Notes: generated from the sequence alone by a model not told the origin. A stretch of DNA of 64,000 nucleotides from Melastoma dodecandrum (GCA_029817715.1 JARUPY010000465.1:4859001-4923000), one strand, 5' to 3'. Counted from the first letter of the stretch, positions 1 to 12,525 are shown. Numbers and translations: made by a program.

Positions 1-204
1 TCCCCTCGCATCGATCGTTTTTGCCTTGTTTTCCTCGTACCCCCCATTGTCAACCCCCCCCCGTCTTCGGTTTTCCCATTTCTTCTTTTAAGCAAAAACC
101 CATGTCATTTCTTCCTCTGTAACCTCTGATTTTTTTTTGGGTGGAGGCCGGATTCTTATCCCGCCGTCGCCCCTGGGCCCCCCGCCGTCCCTTTCGTCTA
201 GGGA

Positions 205-3200
205 ATGGCCGGGGCTAAGAAAACCGACGTTCCCGTCCTCTTGCATGGCGACCTCGACCTCAAGATCATCAAGGCCAAGGCCCTCCCCAACATGGACATG
301 GTCTCGGAGCGATTTAGGAGGTGTTTCTCCACCCTCCAATCCTGCGCCAAGCCTTGCTTCCCTGGTGGGGAAGGCGGCCGTGGTGGGGATGACGGGGGTA
401 GCCGCTCCCGCGCCCACCACAAGATCATCACCAGCGATCCTTACGTCACGGTCTGCCTCGGCGGAGCGACCGTGGCCCGCACCCGGGTCATATCCAACTC
501 CCAGAACCCGTGCTGGAACGAGCACTTCGTGATCCCTCTTGCTCACCCCGTGTCGAGCGTTGACTTTCACGTGAAAGACAATGATATATTCGGGGCGGAG
601 ATGATTGGGATCGCGTCAGTCCCTGCTGAGAAGGTCCTGCAGGAGGGGACGGTGAATGAGTGGTTCGAGATCGTGGGCGGCAACGGGAAGCCTCCGAAAC
701 CTGGGTGTTCCATCCACCTCGAGATGAAGTTCAAGCCCTGCACGGAGAATCGTCTGTACAAGGAAGGGATGGGCGCTGATCCCGAGAATTACGGGATCCA
801 TAACTGTTACTTCCCGTCAAGGCCAGGCGGGGCGGTAACTTTGTACCAAGACGCGCACGTTCCAGATGGTTCATTGCCGGAGATCAAGTTGGAGGGAGGG
901 AAAGCGTATAAGCACGAGAAGTGCTGGGAGGATATCTGTCATGCCATATTGGAGGCGCACCATCTGGTATACATAGTTGGGTGGTCGATTTTCCATAAGG
1001 TGAAGTTGATCCGGGAGCCGAGCCCGCGGTTGCCCAGAGGAGGAGATTTGTGTTTGGGGGATCTATTGAAGTACAAGTCCCAGGAAGGTGTGAGGGTATT
1101 GCTGTTGGTTTGGGATGATAAAACTTCTCACAACAAGTTTTTCATCCAGACGGTATTGATTTCGCATTTGGTTTACCCACTTGTTTGGTAATGTCAAGAG
1201 GAGTGTTCTGAAATTGTGTGAGAACCTACATTCGCTCATTGTTCGCAGAAAGGAGTGATGCAAACTCACGATGAAGAAACTCGCAAGTTTTTCAAGCACT
1301 CGTCTGTTACGTGTGTGCTGTCCCCCCGATACGCCAGCAATAAGCTTAGCATTATCAAGCAACAGGCATGCTTTGAACCATCATCCATTTTGTATATATT
1401 TTTGTATTATGTCACGGTCCGGCTGTTCTAATGTCTTTCAACATGTCATCAGTAATTTACCCAATGCCTGGTATATTTAGCTTAAAATTTTGATAGTGTC
1501 TATTTCAGCCATGTATGCAACCACAATTAGGTGTTTTCTTGGAGTAAATACAGGTTTATGGATTACCGAAGCCACCTTCTGTAGTTACTGTTAATCCAAG
1601 CATTATTTGGAACAGAGGCAGATAGATGATTTTGTGCATCTTTCCCTATTCGGGATAAGCACTGGTTCATATATCCATTAGTACTATGATGTTTTAACTT
1701 ATGAACACGATGGATGGCTGCTAGAGTCTTTTCATCTCTTTTCAATTGTTTGAGGTGGTGACAAACACTATAGATTAGTCAGGCTCTTTTTGATTTTTAA
1801 TTCGGATATCAGTAGAATTGTGTATTAAATTGCAAACTAAATTCTCTACTTTTTCATCATATTCAGGTTGTTGGGACCTTATTCACACATCACCAGAAGT
1901 GCGTGATCGTGGACACACAGGCTTCAGGGAATAGTAGAAAGATCTCCGCTTTTCTTGGCGGTCTTGATCTCTGTGATGGGCGTTACGACACTCCGGAACA
2001 TCGGCTATTCCGGGATCTGGACACTGTTTTTGATGGTGACTATCACAATCCAACCTTTCCGGTGAGTAATGTAGGGTGGAGTTTCATGTCATGTTTTAAA
2101 CTTAATCTGCTGCAGATTACATGATAAAGAAGATTATCACCTAGAAATTTTCTTCTGAAGGTCGGCACTAAAGGTCCAAGGCAACCGTGGCATGATCTAC
2201 ATTGCAAGATTGAAGGACCTGCTGCTTATGATGTGCTAAAGAACTTCGAGCAGCGATGGAGAAGAGCAACTAAATGGTCGGAATTCGGGGAACGGTTTAA
2301 GAAGGTTTCTCGTTGGCACGATGATGCTTTGATTAAGATAGAACGCATCTCGTGGATACTCAGCCCTTCTTCTTCCACTTCGGGTGATGACCCTTCGCTT
2401 TGGGCCTACAAGAAGGATCATCCTGAAAGATGGAATGTTCAGGTAAAATGGTCAGAGAACCAACCATGTTGCGAGATCTAAACGGGTTGTCTTTGTATCT
2501 TTTTACGAACTGTTGCTGCCCTTCATCCTCAGATCTTCCGGTCTATAGATTCTGGATCTTTGAAAGGTTTTCCGAAAGAAGTGAAAGACGCCGAGGCTCA
2601 GGTAACATTCCAAAGCTCTGTCCAGGAGCTAATTTCAGATCAGAACCCTTTCTGTCATTTAAAAGACGGATTCTCTTTGTTCCTTTTTTCTCGGCAGAAC
2701 CTGGTATGTGCGAAGAATTTGGTGATTGATAAGAGCATTCAGACTGCGTACATCCAAGCTATCAGATCTGCTCAGCACTTCGTTTACATAGAGAATCAAT
2801 ATTTCATTGGATCCTCATATGCATGGCCATCCTACAAGACTGCAGGTGCGGCTATCTGTGACAACTTATGTTATTTATGCTTGTGTCATTCTTCCATATT
2901 TTATCATTCCGGTATGGCATGTGTGACCGAAAATCCTCTCTTATTCGAAAACTACAGGGGCTGATAATTTGATACCTATGGAGTTGGCCCTCAAGATCGC
3001 GAGTAAAATTAGAGCGAAAGAGAGGTTCGCGGTTTACATCGTCATTCCCTTGTGGCCAGAGGGCGTCCCTTCCTCCGCGGCGGTGCAAGAAATCCTCTAC
3101 TGGCAGGTACTTATCCATACAACAAGACGGATTGGGATGTTTTTACGTAGATTGGTCTCTTAATCACAATTAATTGCGTGTATAGGGACAAACGATGCGG

Positions 3201-3928
3201 ATGATGTATGGCATTGTAGCAAATCAGTTGAAAGAGACTGGAATTGAGAACTCGCATCCTTGCCACTACCTAAACTTTTTTTGTCTCGGCAACCGGGAAC
3301 AACTGCCTCAGAAGTCCTTGGATGAACCACCTGGCGAGGGTGTCACGGCAAGCATTTACACATTCTTCTGTAGCTTGTTTACGGTACAATCTAACACATG
3401 CGGATTTCTTGCTGCCCCTGGTTACTTTGGCAGATTTCCGCATCCCAGAAGAATCAGCGATTCATGATCTATGTGCATGCGAAGGGAATGATCGTAGACG
3501 ACGAGTACGTGATACTTGGATCAGCTAACATCAATCAACGATCGATGGCCGGTTCACGGGACACAGAAATCGCCATGGGTGCATATCAGCCTCATTATAT
3601 ACGCGCCAAGAGCAAGAAACGTCCACGTGGCCAGGTGTATGGATACAGGATGTCACTCTGGGCGGAGCACCTGGGAACAATTGATGAAGACTTCAGGAAG
3701 CCAGACGAGTTGTCCTGCGTGAATAGGGTGAACAAGATTGCCAATGATAACTGGAAGAGCTTCTCCGCTGATGACTACATTCCCCTGCAAGGTCACCTGA
3801 TGAAATACCCGGTTACAGTCGACGAAGACGGAATGGTAGGCGCATTGCCTGGACAGGAGTTGTTTCCTGATGTTGGCGGAAAGATTCTCGGATCACACAC
3901 GAGTCTTCCCGATGCTTTGACGACATAA
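205..3928 (+). CDS. PLDDELTA: Phospholipase D, delta-type
   Basis: Hydrolyses membrane phospholipids to phosphatidic acid, a stress and membrane signal; PLD-delta enzymes are plasma-membrane and microtubule associated. Nine exons: 205-1152, 1249-1365, 1867-2061, 2161-2442, 2533-2601, 2698-2845, 2958-3106, 3186-3341 and 3434-3928. They give about 852 residues, close to the roughly 870 of the family. An N-terminal C2 domain (about residues 13-165) is followed by two HKD motifs. The first is HQKCVIVD (H364, K366, D371); the second is HAKGMIVDD (H703, K705, D710). All exon joins keep frame. The end of exon 8 is the least certain, because the linker before the second HKD region is variable. Intron 2 starts with GC, not GT (CAG|GCATGC at 1366). 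The ATG at 205 opens directly on the C2 domain. Delta is preferred over other C2-PLDs because of the long insertion in the C2 domain. The subtype is an inference; PLD itself is certain. Confidence 0.93.
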
Positions 3929-4305
3929 GTTTACACACATTGCCGTGTCGCTTGGACATGAAAGACCACGCTGCCGTGGTAGTAGGGGGACTTTCGACGG
4001 TGCATAGAATATTACATGGTGTGTTGGGTTTACTGCATACAGGTCTGTGTTCTTACACGTTATTTTCCATGGGTTCGTGTGAAAACACTTGTTCATCATA
4101 CCAAAGTACTGTACATTTTGGGAGCCAACTAAGATATTTTGGCGATGGCATCGCTGGTCATTGGGTCTCGGTTCGCTGAGGATTAGATAGTGAAACTATA
4201 CTATTTGTAAGAATAAGATTTCATGTCCGAAAATGGAATCTGAGAAAGGTGAAAGCCATGAACACTCTTCTTAAGGCGATTACATTCGGGAAGGGCAACA
4301 GGAAC
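3929..4305. other. Convergent 3' flanks of PLD and plastocyanin genes
   Basis: 377 bp between two stop codons that face each other. It should hold both 3' UTRs. I see no open frame or repeat of note. Confidence 0.6.
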
Positions 4306-4809
4306 TTAGTTGACGGTTACTTTTCCGACCATGCCAGCACCTTGGTGAGGCGAGCAGTAGAAGCTGTATGTACCTTTCTCGGTCAAGGTCACGCTGTACG
4401 TCTCCCCAGGGGCATTCAGCAGGGCTTCCTCTGACATGGAGATCTTGGACACGTCGACCCCACTCGGGACCTCATCCTCGTCGAATACGACATTGTGCGG
4501 GAAAGCTGCATTGTTCTTGAACACGATCGTTTCCCCTGCGCTGACGGAGAAGTCGCTTGGTTCAAAGACGAGCTCCCCCGTATCTTTGCCGAGCTTGACA
4601 TCGATTGCCAAGGCATTGCTAGCGATCAGGGCAGTGGCAGCAGTGGCCACAATGGCTGCACCGAAGTCCTTGAGGGAAGCCCTGACGGTGAGGCGGGGGA
4701 GCGGGGCAGCTGCGAGTTTGGGAGACACAGCGACGGTCTTTGCACCAGGGGAGGCCTTGAGGCTAGTGAAGGAGGGCACGACGACAGCGGCGGAGGCTAC
4801 TCTGGCCAT
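4306..4809 (-). CDS. PETE: Plastocyanin precursor, chloroplast
   Basis: Blue copper protein that carries electrons from cytochrome f to photosystem I in the thylakoid lumen. A single exon encodes 167 residues. Residues 1-68 form a two-part targeting sequence: a Ser/Ala/Lys-rich stromal part, then a hydrophobic Ala-rich lumen signal ending in Ala-Leu-Ala. The mature protein starts at Ile69 and has 99 residues, the family's normal length. All copper ligands are present: His105, Cys152, His155 and Met160, which are His37, Cys84, His87 and Met92 of mature plastocyanin. The C-terminus is VGKVTVN, as in other plants. The lack of introns is normal for PETE. Nothing is broken; this looks functional. 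Confidence 0.97.
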   Translation of the reverse strand: MARVASAAVVVPSFTSLKASPGAKTVAVSPKLAAAPLPRLTVRASLKDFGAAIVATAATALIASNALAIDVKLGKDTGELVFEPSDFSVSAGETIVFKNNAAFPHNVVFDEDEVPSGVDVSKISMSEEALLNAPGETYSVTLTEKGTYSFYCSPHQGAGMVGKVTVN

Positions 4810-5683
4810 CTCTTTAGAGGAAAACGCTCACTGTCAAGGCTGGGATATGGAGGAGGGAATGGTATCAAAGAATGGGATGAGGAAGAGGTGGGGATTTTAA
4901 GGTTGTCTAGGAGACATTGTGTGGCTCCAATGCTAGTATGAAGGATTTTGATAAGGGGATGAGGATGATGTGGATGATAAGATGGGGGGCATTGGGCAAG
5001 GGGGAGGGTTTGATCCCAGGAGATGAGGTGGCATGTGATTTTTTTGTGAGGTTGGTGTGGCTTGGGGACAAATCATGGTCATGAGTAGTCAGAAAATTTG
5101 GGTGGAACAGGGCTTAGATTCTTGTCCACCAGATTTGAGCAAAGATTTTTTTCATTTGGTTTCTCAATCAAGGGGTGACGTGATTGAATGAGAAACCACG
5201 ATCAGTTTTTTACTTGTTGCGTTAGCAGAAGGATAGTAATGTGCTAACGATACCCAGAAATTCCCTCTGCGCAGGAGAAGAGTTGGGAATTGCAGAAAGC
5301 AGCAGCACACAAACTACAAGTTGGCTCTGAATTTGGGAAACTGGGTTCAGACCACAGACTTAAGGAAACCATGACGTTCCTAAAACATTCCGATGTCTAG
5401 AGCAGGCTGACTGTTGTTAAGGCAACAGATGGAGGACATCCATCTTAAGAAGCAAAGCCGATGGCCAAGAGAGAGAATGGATACTACATAGCCATGGAGC
5501 AGGACTCAATGATCAAGGGAGTCTCCATTTAAGACAAACCACCTATCATCTGAGGCATTCACTCAATGTTCTTAAAAAGGAAGTAACAAAGTATGTAGAT
5601 TATGTACAACCCAAAGATAAACTGGAACCACCGCGTTATGAGAGTGAGGAATGTAGATGGGCACCCACATCGACATTGCAGAC
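4810..5683. other. Plastocyanin upstream region
   Basis: No gene is seen. It should contain the plastocyanin promoter, which reads leftward. Two GATAAG motifs (4950-4955 and 4976-4981, + strand) resemble I-boxes found in light-regulated promoters. That role is a guess from motif alone. The right part should be the 3' UTR of the DNL zinc-finger gene. Confidence 0.4.
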
Positions 5684-6595
5684 TCATATCGGGAAGGGAT
5701 AGTTTCTGCCGGGATCATCATCATCATCCTCGTTGTCAACCACCTTCAAGTACTTGAGACCAACATCGTCATCCCACCGAGGCTCCTTGTAGTTAAAGCT
5801 AGGGTTCACGTAACATTTCATCTCGTGAAACAGGTTCAAGTTGTCCACCAGCTTGTGAAACACATTGCAACCGCAACACTGCCCACAAAAAGTAACGCCG
5901 CGTTCAAATCGCAACTGAATTGCTAAAAGCTAACCCAGAGTACCTCCTCTACCTGAACAAACACGGTCCCGTCTGTGTAGGCGTGTGGGTTTATGGCACG
6001 AGTGGTGCGCTGACCGCAGACGTTGCAGGTGAACGCGACCCTCATCCTCCTCCGCGGGGACTTGGTGAACAGAGACCAGGGAAAGGTAGAGACTTTCTCG
6101 TTGCCAGAGCTCTCATCAGTCGGGGCGACGGGACCTTCCATGCCGGAATCGGTGGTCCAACCCCTAACAGAGGCAGCGCTCAGTACCAACCCCATGGCCG
6201 CATCCTAACAAAGAAACAATCAAATCACAACCACCCCATCAACACGACCAATCATCAATCGAGTCATTCAATCCCGAAAAACCGACGATCGACCCAACCC
6301 ACCTGGGAGAGGACGGGGAGGAGGTTCTGGTCGGAGGGGGGAAGGGCATCGGATCGGAGATCGGGGTCGTTGCCATTCTCTGCTCAAGCAAAAGAGGGCG
6401 ACACGCGAAACGAAGAGGGAAGCGTCGGGTGATGAGAAATCGAGATGAAAAAACAAGAGAGGGAGGTAGGCGGCAGGAGAGATTACTCTTGGAAAGGGCG
6501 GGGAATCGGAGGAGACGGCCAGAGGAGGAGGAGGAGTTGAGGAAGACGGAGGGAGGAACGATCGGCGACGATGAGAAGGTGAAGAGGGATTCCAT
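5684..6595 (-). CDS. DNL-type zinc finger protein (ZIM17/HEP family), organellar
   Basis: Members are small zinc proteins that keep organellar Hsp70 soluble and active. Conserved core exons are 6204-5953 and 5878-5684. They carry the zinc ligands as CNVC and CCGC, split across the intron, followed by a typical DNL motif (VDNLNLF), then an acidic tail. The family's upstream block ending in LLPVLSQ lies at 6379-6303, in frame with exon 6204. The likely start is the ATG at 6595, which opens a Ser/Leu/Arg-rich targeting peptide. That peptide is in another frame from LLPVLSQ. A GT-AG intron of 107 nt (6486-6380) restores frame exactly and gives about 210 residues, so I model four exons. The alternative is a small indel near 6378. 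The gene shares a 355-bp head-to-head promoter region with the GSTF gene. Confidence 0.85.
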
Positions 6596-6950
6596 TCGTT
6601 GTTCCTCCTTAATTCTTCTCTTCTTACATGGGTGGTTGTCCGAACTGTAGCCTGTTGTCCTCTTAATAAAGGTTGGCACTAATTCCATTCCAATTTCTGT
6701 CTCATCTCTCTCACTAATGGGCACTATTCACATTAATGAAGTTTCATTATTTCCCAATATCTGATCCTCGCCTTAAGAAAAGGATAAAGCTTGGGCGGGT
6801 TTCTTCACAGGCTTATCATCGTAAACCCCCCAAGCTCTCGTTTTGCCCTGTAATCCCTCGGTTCCTTTTGTGGGTGTTTCTGTTTCTTTCTGGGTTTCTC
6901 TTTTTTTTTTTCTTCTGAAACCCGGACCCAGTTTGTGTAGAGGTCGGATT
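6596..6950. promoter_or_regulatory. Head-to-head intergenic region, DNL gene / GSTF
   Basis: 355 bp separate two divergent start codons, so both promoters and 5' UTRs must lie here. A T-rich run sits just before the GSTF start. Shared regulation is possible but not shown by the sequence. Confidence 0.5.
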
Positions 6951-7967
6951 ATGGCGGCAGCTCCGGTGAAGGTTTACGGCCCCCCATTTTCCACAGCTGT
7001 CTCGAGAGTGCTGGCTTGCCTCATCGAGAAGGATGTGCAGTACCAGCTCCTGCCCATCAACCTGTCCAAGGGCGAACACAAGAGTCCTGATTATCTCAAG
7101 ATTCAGGTGAAATTTGAATCTTTCGAAAATTATGTCAATGCTGGGGGGGTATTGGGATGGGAGTGTTGGATTGGGGGATAATGATTTTCGGCCTTCCTGG
7201 GTTTATGTTTTGTCAGCCGTTTGGCCAAGTTCCTGCCTTCCAGGATGAGAGCATCACCCTCTTTGGTAAGTTTGTGGACTTCGTTGAGTTCTTACGTAAG
7301 ATTTGGATATTCTTCTCAATAATCACGAAGAAATTTGTGAAATAGGATATGGGCAATGAGCTTTTGCCTGGTCTTGTTCTGTTTCAGCTTGAATTAGATT
7401 CGAAACCAGGAATGAGTTTTAGCTGAAAAGTGAAGAACTGATATTGAATCCGATCTCTCGCTTGGGAAAGAACCTTGTTGTAATAATCTAACGATCAGTG
7501 TATGAACTGCAGAGTCAAGAGCAATCTGTCGCTATGTTTGCGAGAAATACGCGAACAAGGGCAACAGCGGACTGTACAGCACGAACCCGCTTGTCAAGGC
7601 CTCTATAGAGCAATGGCTTGAGGCTGAGGGGCAGAGCTACAATCCGCCGTCCTCGGTTCTTGTGTTTCAGCTGGCTTTTGCACCGATGATGAAGATCAAG
7701 CAGGATGAACGGCTGATCAAGCAGAACGAGGAGAAGCTCGGTAAGGTGCTCGATGTATATGATAAGAGACTGGAGAGCAGCAGGTTCCTGGCTGGGGACG
7801 AGTTCACCTTGGCCGATCTGTCTCATCTGCCCAATACACACTACTTGGTCACAGCGGGTGGTAGAAGAGAGATGTTTACTTCAAGGAAGAATGTGGGGAG
7901 GTGGTGGGACGAGATTTCGATGCGGGATTCCTGGAAGAAGGTCTCGGAGATGCAGAAAAAGAGATGA
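6951..7967 (+). CDS. GSTF: Glutathione S-transferase, phi class
   Basis: Conjugates glutathione to electrophiles and may bind hydrophobic ligands; cytosolic. Three exons: 6951-7106, 7217-7265 (49 bp) and 7513-7967, giving 219 residues. The two introns and the 49-bp middle exon are the standard phi-class gene structure. The N-terminal thioredoxin-like domain has the catalytic serine at residue 14 (PPFSTAVSRV). The glutathione-binding elements PFGQVPAF and LFESRAI follow. The helical C-terminal domain contains the family signature around LADLSHLPN. No defects were seen. The subfamily member cannot be named. Confidence 0.95.
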
Positions 7968-8470
7968 ATTGTGTCCGAGGCTATTGCTCCTAGTTTCTCC
8001 CTAACAGAGCCTTCTATGTTCATTGCTGTCAAATAACTTATATGGCCTGTGGAACATCTACATGGCGGATGTATCAGGCGTCGATGACTGGGAACTTCCA
8101 TCATCTCTTGGGAAGTGAACCATTCATGTATTGTCAGTCTCCTTTTAGTAGAGGAACTTATGGTTGCCTGCGGCTCTACCTCAGTTAAGACTCAAAGAGC
8201 ACCGCTTGGCTGCGGATCTGTTAAAAAATGGAGATAACATGTAAACCAGAGAATGACTGAACCTCTAAAATCATAAACAGGACATGACATCCAAAGCCAG
8301 ATAATTCCTCATAAAACTCGAAAAACATAATGTGCCAGCATCAATTGTTGGATGCAGGTAGGCCGCCGCTAAGCAATTATTCCAAACTAAGTAATCGGAA
8401 AGTCAGAATCCGTCCTTGTATTCATAAATTCAGAATGGAATAAAACCAACAGAAGCAATCACATCCAGCT
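7968..8470. other. Convergent 3' flanks of GSTF and COX7a-like genes
   Basis: About 500 bp with no open frame I can support. It should hold both 3' UTRs. Confidence 0.5.
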
Positions 8471-8761
8471 TCATTCCTTCTTTCCAATCCCATGAGACAT
8501 GTTATAGATTCCTCGACCCTGCAAAAGTCCAGGGCGGGAGTGCTCAATAGATAAATGCTAAGCTGCCTAAAGAAGATGTGAATGTGCAGGAGAACTAACA
8601 ATCATGAAAAGCGAAGCTCCAGCCAGGGCAAGAGGGATCGCAACAGAAGTGATCTTGTCGTAGGGTCCCTTGAGGTAAGTGTGCCTGTGGAGGGACTGAA
8701 AATACTTCTGGTGCTGGATGAGCTTCTCCCGAGGTCGGAAGGGCAACTCCGTCTCCGACAT
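8471..8761 (-). CDS. Cytochrome c oxidase subunit 7a-like protein
   Basis: A small inner-mitochondrial-membrane protein of the plant COX7a-type family, a subunit of respiratory complex IV. Coding exons are 8761-8600 and 8518-8471, giving 69 residues. The sequence starts MSETELPFRPREKL, has one membrane helix around residues 41-58, and ends in a conserved GIYNMSHGIGKKE tail. The tail exon is only 48 bp. A 3' splice site (GATGCAG) sits one base before the ATG, so the 5' UTR has an intron. Its upstream exon is probably about 9,370-9,241, ending at TTTTTCCA|GTAAGTC. The complex IV assignment rests on family knowledge. Confidence 0.85.
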
Positions 8762-9241
8762 TCTGCATCGTGATCCCAAGACAAAAACAAATATTTACAG
8801 CAAGGTCAAGCGAAACCAGAGTTCCGATCCCCATAAACCATATAAACATGAAGAGACAGATTTATGGACATGATTTCGTGAATGACCACTTCTTTCCAGG
8901 AGTCCAAATCCACAACAAATCCTACTACTATCCACCAAAGCTCTCGGATCATCGACTGCATCAAAACCTTTCTTTAGACGAACAAAATGCCCAACCCCAT
9001 ACTCAGCGAAACCTACCGAATATCAACAACATCATCATCACCATCCCATGAAACCCATAAAGAACACACAACGGAAACCGTGAAACTCTCCCCAAACACC
9101 CAAATTACCAAAAATCAACCGCGACGAGTCCCGCCAACAATCCCGAGATCTCCCCCCGACCACATCAATCGGAAAGATTCTGATATTCCCAGGACCAACC
9201 AGCCGAAATCAAGAACCTGACAGAGGATCCGATATGACTTA

Positions 9242-10264
9242 CTGGAAAAAGGGGGGAGGAGCAAACGAGTTGATTGGAACTTCGGGTGTTGATCAAAGCA
9301 GGAACCGCGAGCTCGAGACGACTGCAGAACGACGAACGGTTCGGCACCCACCGTCAAAAGGAGAGAGGGAGGCTGAGAGTAGTAGGGTTGGGCTCGGCCC
9401 GTGTAGTAGAAAGCCCATAAACAGTAATCGGGCTTAAGGCCGAACTCGGGAATCAGGCCCAAACTAATTGGGGGGGGGGGGGGGGATGATGAGACTGAGA
9501 GCAAATGTAAGCCACCCAGTGAAGGTGGGGCAATGAAAGGTGGAGAAACGTGTATTTCCCAAATGGATATAACCATACCCCACCACAAAACTCCAATCTA
9601 TTCAATCACAAAAAATGTAGCCATCATCTTAAAACTAAGGGGTTATGTATGCATTTGTCTTCTTTAGTTGGATTGCAATGTGGGGTTTGGTTTTTGCATT
9701 ATGTTTAAAGATGGAAAAAAAAGGAAGGGAGGGAATCTCTTGCTGCTGCTGCTTCTGCTTCTGCTGCCGCTGGAACCGGGTTTGCAGAAGCAATTGCATG
9801 CAAAAAAGCCCCCAGCCCCCCCCCCCCGGCTCTCTGCCTCTGTAGATGAATATCTTGACCAAACAGATGTACGCCGAGATTTCGATATTTTTTCGCTTTC
9901 CCCGGTACGACACAGCCCCGAGTGCATGTCAAACCTTTCCTTTCCCTTCAGTCGAATCAAATTTTAGAAATTTAATAATAAAAAAAAAAGAAAACAGAAA
10001 GTATGAGGAAGAGAAGGGGGTGGCTTCGTAATTGATCCTTGGTGCAGAGAGATGTCAGGGACATCAAATGACGAGATAGGGGAGGGGGAGGGAAAAGCAA
10101 GAGGAGGAAGCGGACTTCTTTTACATGCATTAACGATTTTAGGACAGATCTCTCACTTCAACATATTGTTGTAAATGCCATAAAGTCATAACTAGTAATT
10201 AGTTCCCTCCCTCCCATCCCCGAAAACACAAGACTGCAATCATGGAGTTTGAGTAGCTGGGCTT

Positions 10265-10309
<45 letters not shown>

Positions 10310-10866
10310 TTGAAGAACCCAAAAGAAAGAAAAAAGGTTTATGCATGTTATGTCATAGCCTCACCTCTGTGTACTTCCCCTTCTGCTCTTCCTCCTCCTC
10401 TGCTCTCCTTTTCTTCTACATTTATTTGTTTATGCTTTTCTTTGTCACTACATGAAATTAAAAGGGACTGTCTCTCTCTCTACCAATCACTCTCCCGCTT
10501 CCTCCCTCCTCCTCCTCACACAGAAGAATACAAATTTTGCATAACCGTTTCCCTCCCTCGTTGCTTTCCTCTTTTTTTTTTTGTGTTGTTGTTTTAATTT
10601 TGGGTTTCGTGGGGGTGGTGGTGGTGGTTGTGGTTGTGGTCTTGCTTTGCTCTGGGAAGAGATTAAATGACACCCCTTTCCCCCCATTAACCCATTTAAT
10701 GCCTCCCCGGATTAAAAAGTGATTCCTGGGTATGGTGTGCGAGTTGGGTTTGATGTTGTGAGGGGGTGTCCGATTGATCAAGATTCTTCCTTTTGCTTTA
10801 CCCCATATATTCATTCTTCCTCTGCCTATTGGAGTGTTGTGGTTGTTTTGTTAGAGGGCCAGCCAC
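9242..10866. other. Intergenic: COX7a-like promoter to ARID-HMG promoter
   Basis: No coding gene is supported. Simple repeats are present: a G run at about 9471-9485, a C-rich run near 9819, and a TC/CT dinucleotide repeat of about 39 bp at 10267-10305. The CT-rich tract may lie in the promoter or 5' UTR of the ARID-HMG gene, which is common in plants. Short frames here are low-complexity. Confidence 0.5.
10267..10305. repeat. (TC)n microsatellite
   Basis: Uninterrupted TC dinucleotide repeat, about 19 units, read directly. Confidence 0.95.
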
Positions 10867-12525
10867 ATGTCGACGGAAGAGATGAGTCAGAGCTGTGGTG
10901 GGGGCGGTGGCGATGGTGGGAAGAACTACCCTGCTGCTCTTTCGACCCACGACGAGGTTGTCAGGGACAACGTTGTCTTCTGGGATACCCTCAGGCGGTT
11001 CCACTTCATGCTCGGCACCAAGTTCTTGTAAACCGAGACACCACCCTGTTTTCTTTTTCTGATTTTCGTGGAGTGTTGTGCGTCTGCGTTGTTTGCTGAA
11101 AGTTTGGTTTTGATGCTGTCGGAAGGATTCCGGTGATCGGAGGGAAAGAGCTCGATCTGCACACTCTGTATGTGGAGGTTACTGGGAGGGGCGGTTACGA
11201 AAAGGTGTGATTTTCTCTAGTACTTCGTTAAATGGTCGAAGGGGTGATTGATCGAGTGTGAGGGAATGATTTGTCTCCTGCCGATGGGGATTTGAATCGA
11301 ATGCAGGTCGTCACAGAGAAGAAATGGAGGGAAGTGAGTAATGTGTTCATGTTCTCCCCGACAACGACCAGCGCTTCGTTTGTACTCAAGAAACATTACC
11401 TCGGCCTGCTTTATCACTACGAGCAGGTTTACTTCTTCGGGCAGCAGGGTCCACTCTGTTCTCCCTCAGGTAGTTTCCTAGTTAATCTGCGGTAAATGCT
11501 ATAAAGTATCCGCGTGTTTGATATGTTTTAGTGTCAATGGCTTACTTAACCCTGTGTGGTGATCCGAACTGTTGGCGTGTAATGCTCTACCTTTTTTCGC
11601 ATTCATAGTCGCATGTTTTGCTTGTCTTTTGTTGTAGATGGATTTCCTGTTGCAGGGTCCTCATCCAAGCGTCGGGAACTTGTGATCCATGAACCTTCCT
11701 CCGAAGCCAAATCAGATTTCCCCGATCCTGCTGTTAAAGGTGCCGACCAAATTGGACTCCATTTATTTGAATCTTTCCCCCTCAAAATGGTGCTAATCTT
11801 GCTATGCGCTGACAAATGGTTTACTACACATCCAACTCAAATGGGTCTAGGCTCGAAAATAACACCTTGAGCAGTCCATATTCCATGCATTTGCATTAGA
11901 TTTGATGTCGCAAGTTTCTTCTCTTTCTTTAAGAATATTCTTGTTCCCAGGATCCTCGTGTTATCTCACCATTGGAACGATCGACGGCAAATTCGACTGT
12001 GGCTACCTAGTTTCAGTCAAGCTGGGTTCGGAGACTCTGAGGGGAGTCCTGTTCCACCCAAGCCATGACAGCAGTCCTCCTCCGAACCCGACTCCGTCCG
12101 CACCGAATTCCCTGGTGCCATTCTCATGTCGGAATAGGCGGAGTCGTCGCCGTAGGAACAGGAGAAGGGGGGACCCCAGCTACCCGAAACCCAACAGGAG
12201 CGGCTACAACTTCTTCTTCGCAGAGAAGCACTACAAGCTCAAGTCCCTGTACCCAAACAGGGAGAGGGAGTTCACGAAGATGATAGGGGAGTCGTGGACA
12301 AAGCTCTCGCCGGACGAGAGGATGGTATTTGGTTAAAAGGAATTGAGTACATAATTCATGCTTTGCCTCTGGCCAGTTGGGGAGTATAACATCAGCTGGT
12401 GAATACTGTCACAGGTTTACCAGAAGATAGGGCTGAAGGACAAGGAGAGGTACAAGAGGGAGTTGCAGGAGTACAAGGAGAGATTGAAGAACAGGGAGAA
12501 GACCGATGATGCTGGGATCATTTGA
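10867..12525 (+). CDS. ARID and HMG-box DNA-binding protein (HMGB9/10/15 type)
   Basis: Plant-specific nuclear DNA-binding protein that pairs an AT-rich interaction domain with one HMG box; relatives act as architectural or transcription cofactors. Six exons: 10867-11027, 11126-11204, 11307-11469, 11638-11739, 11951-12324 and 12415-12525, giving about 329 residues in one frame. The ARID spans about residues 33-130, with the conserved blocks GGKELDLHTLYVEV and GGYEKVVTEKKWREV. A linker has an Arg-rich run (RRSRRRRNRRR). The HMG box runs about residues 246-315, from NRSGYNFFFAE through WTKLSPDER to YKRELQEYKERL. No breaks were seen. Confidence 0.9.

Noticed and set aside
9645..9967. Frames with Leu, Cys or Gln runs near 9.7 kb
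   Set aside because: Low-complexity translation of GCT/TTC repeats; no splice or homology support.
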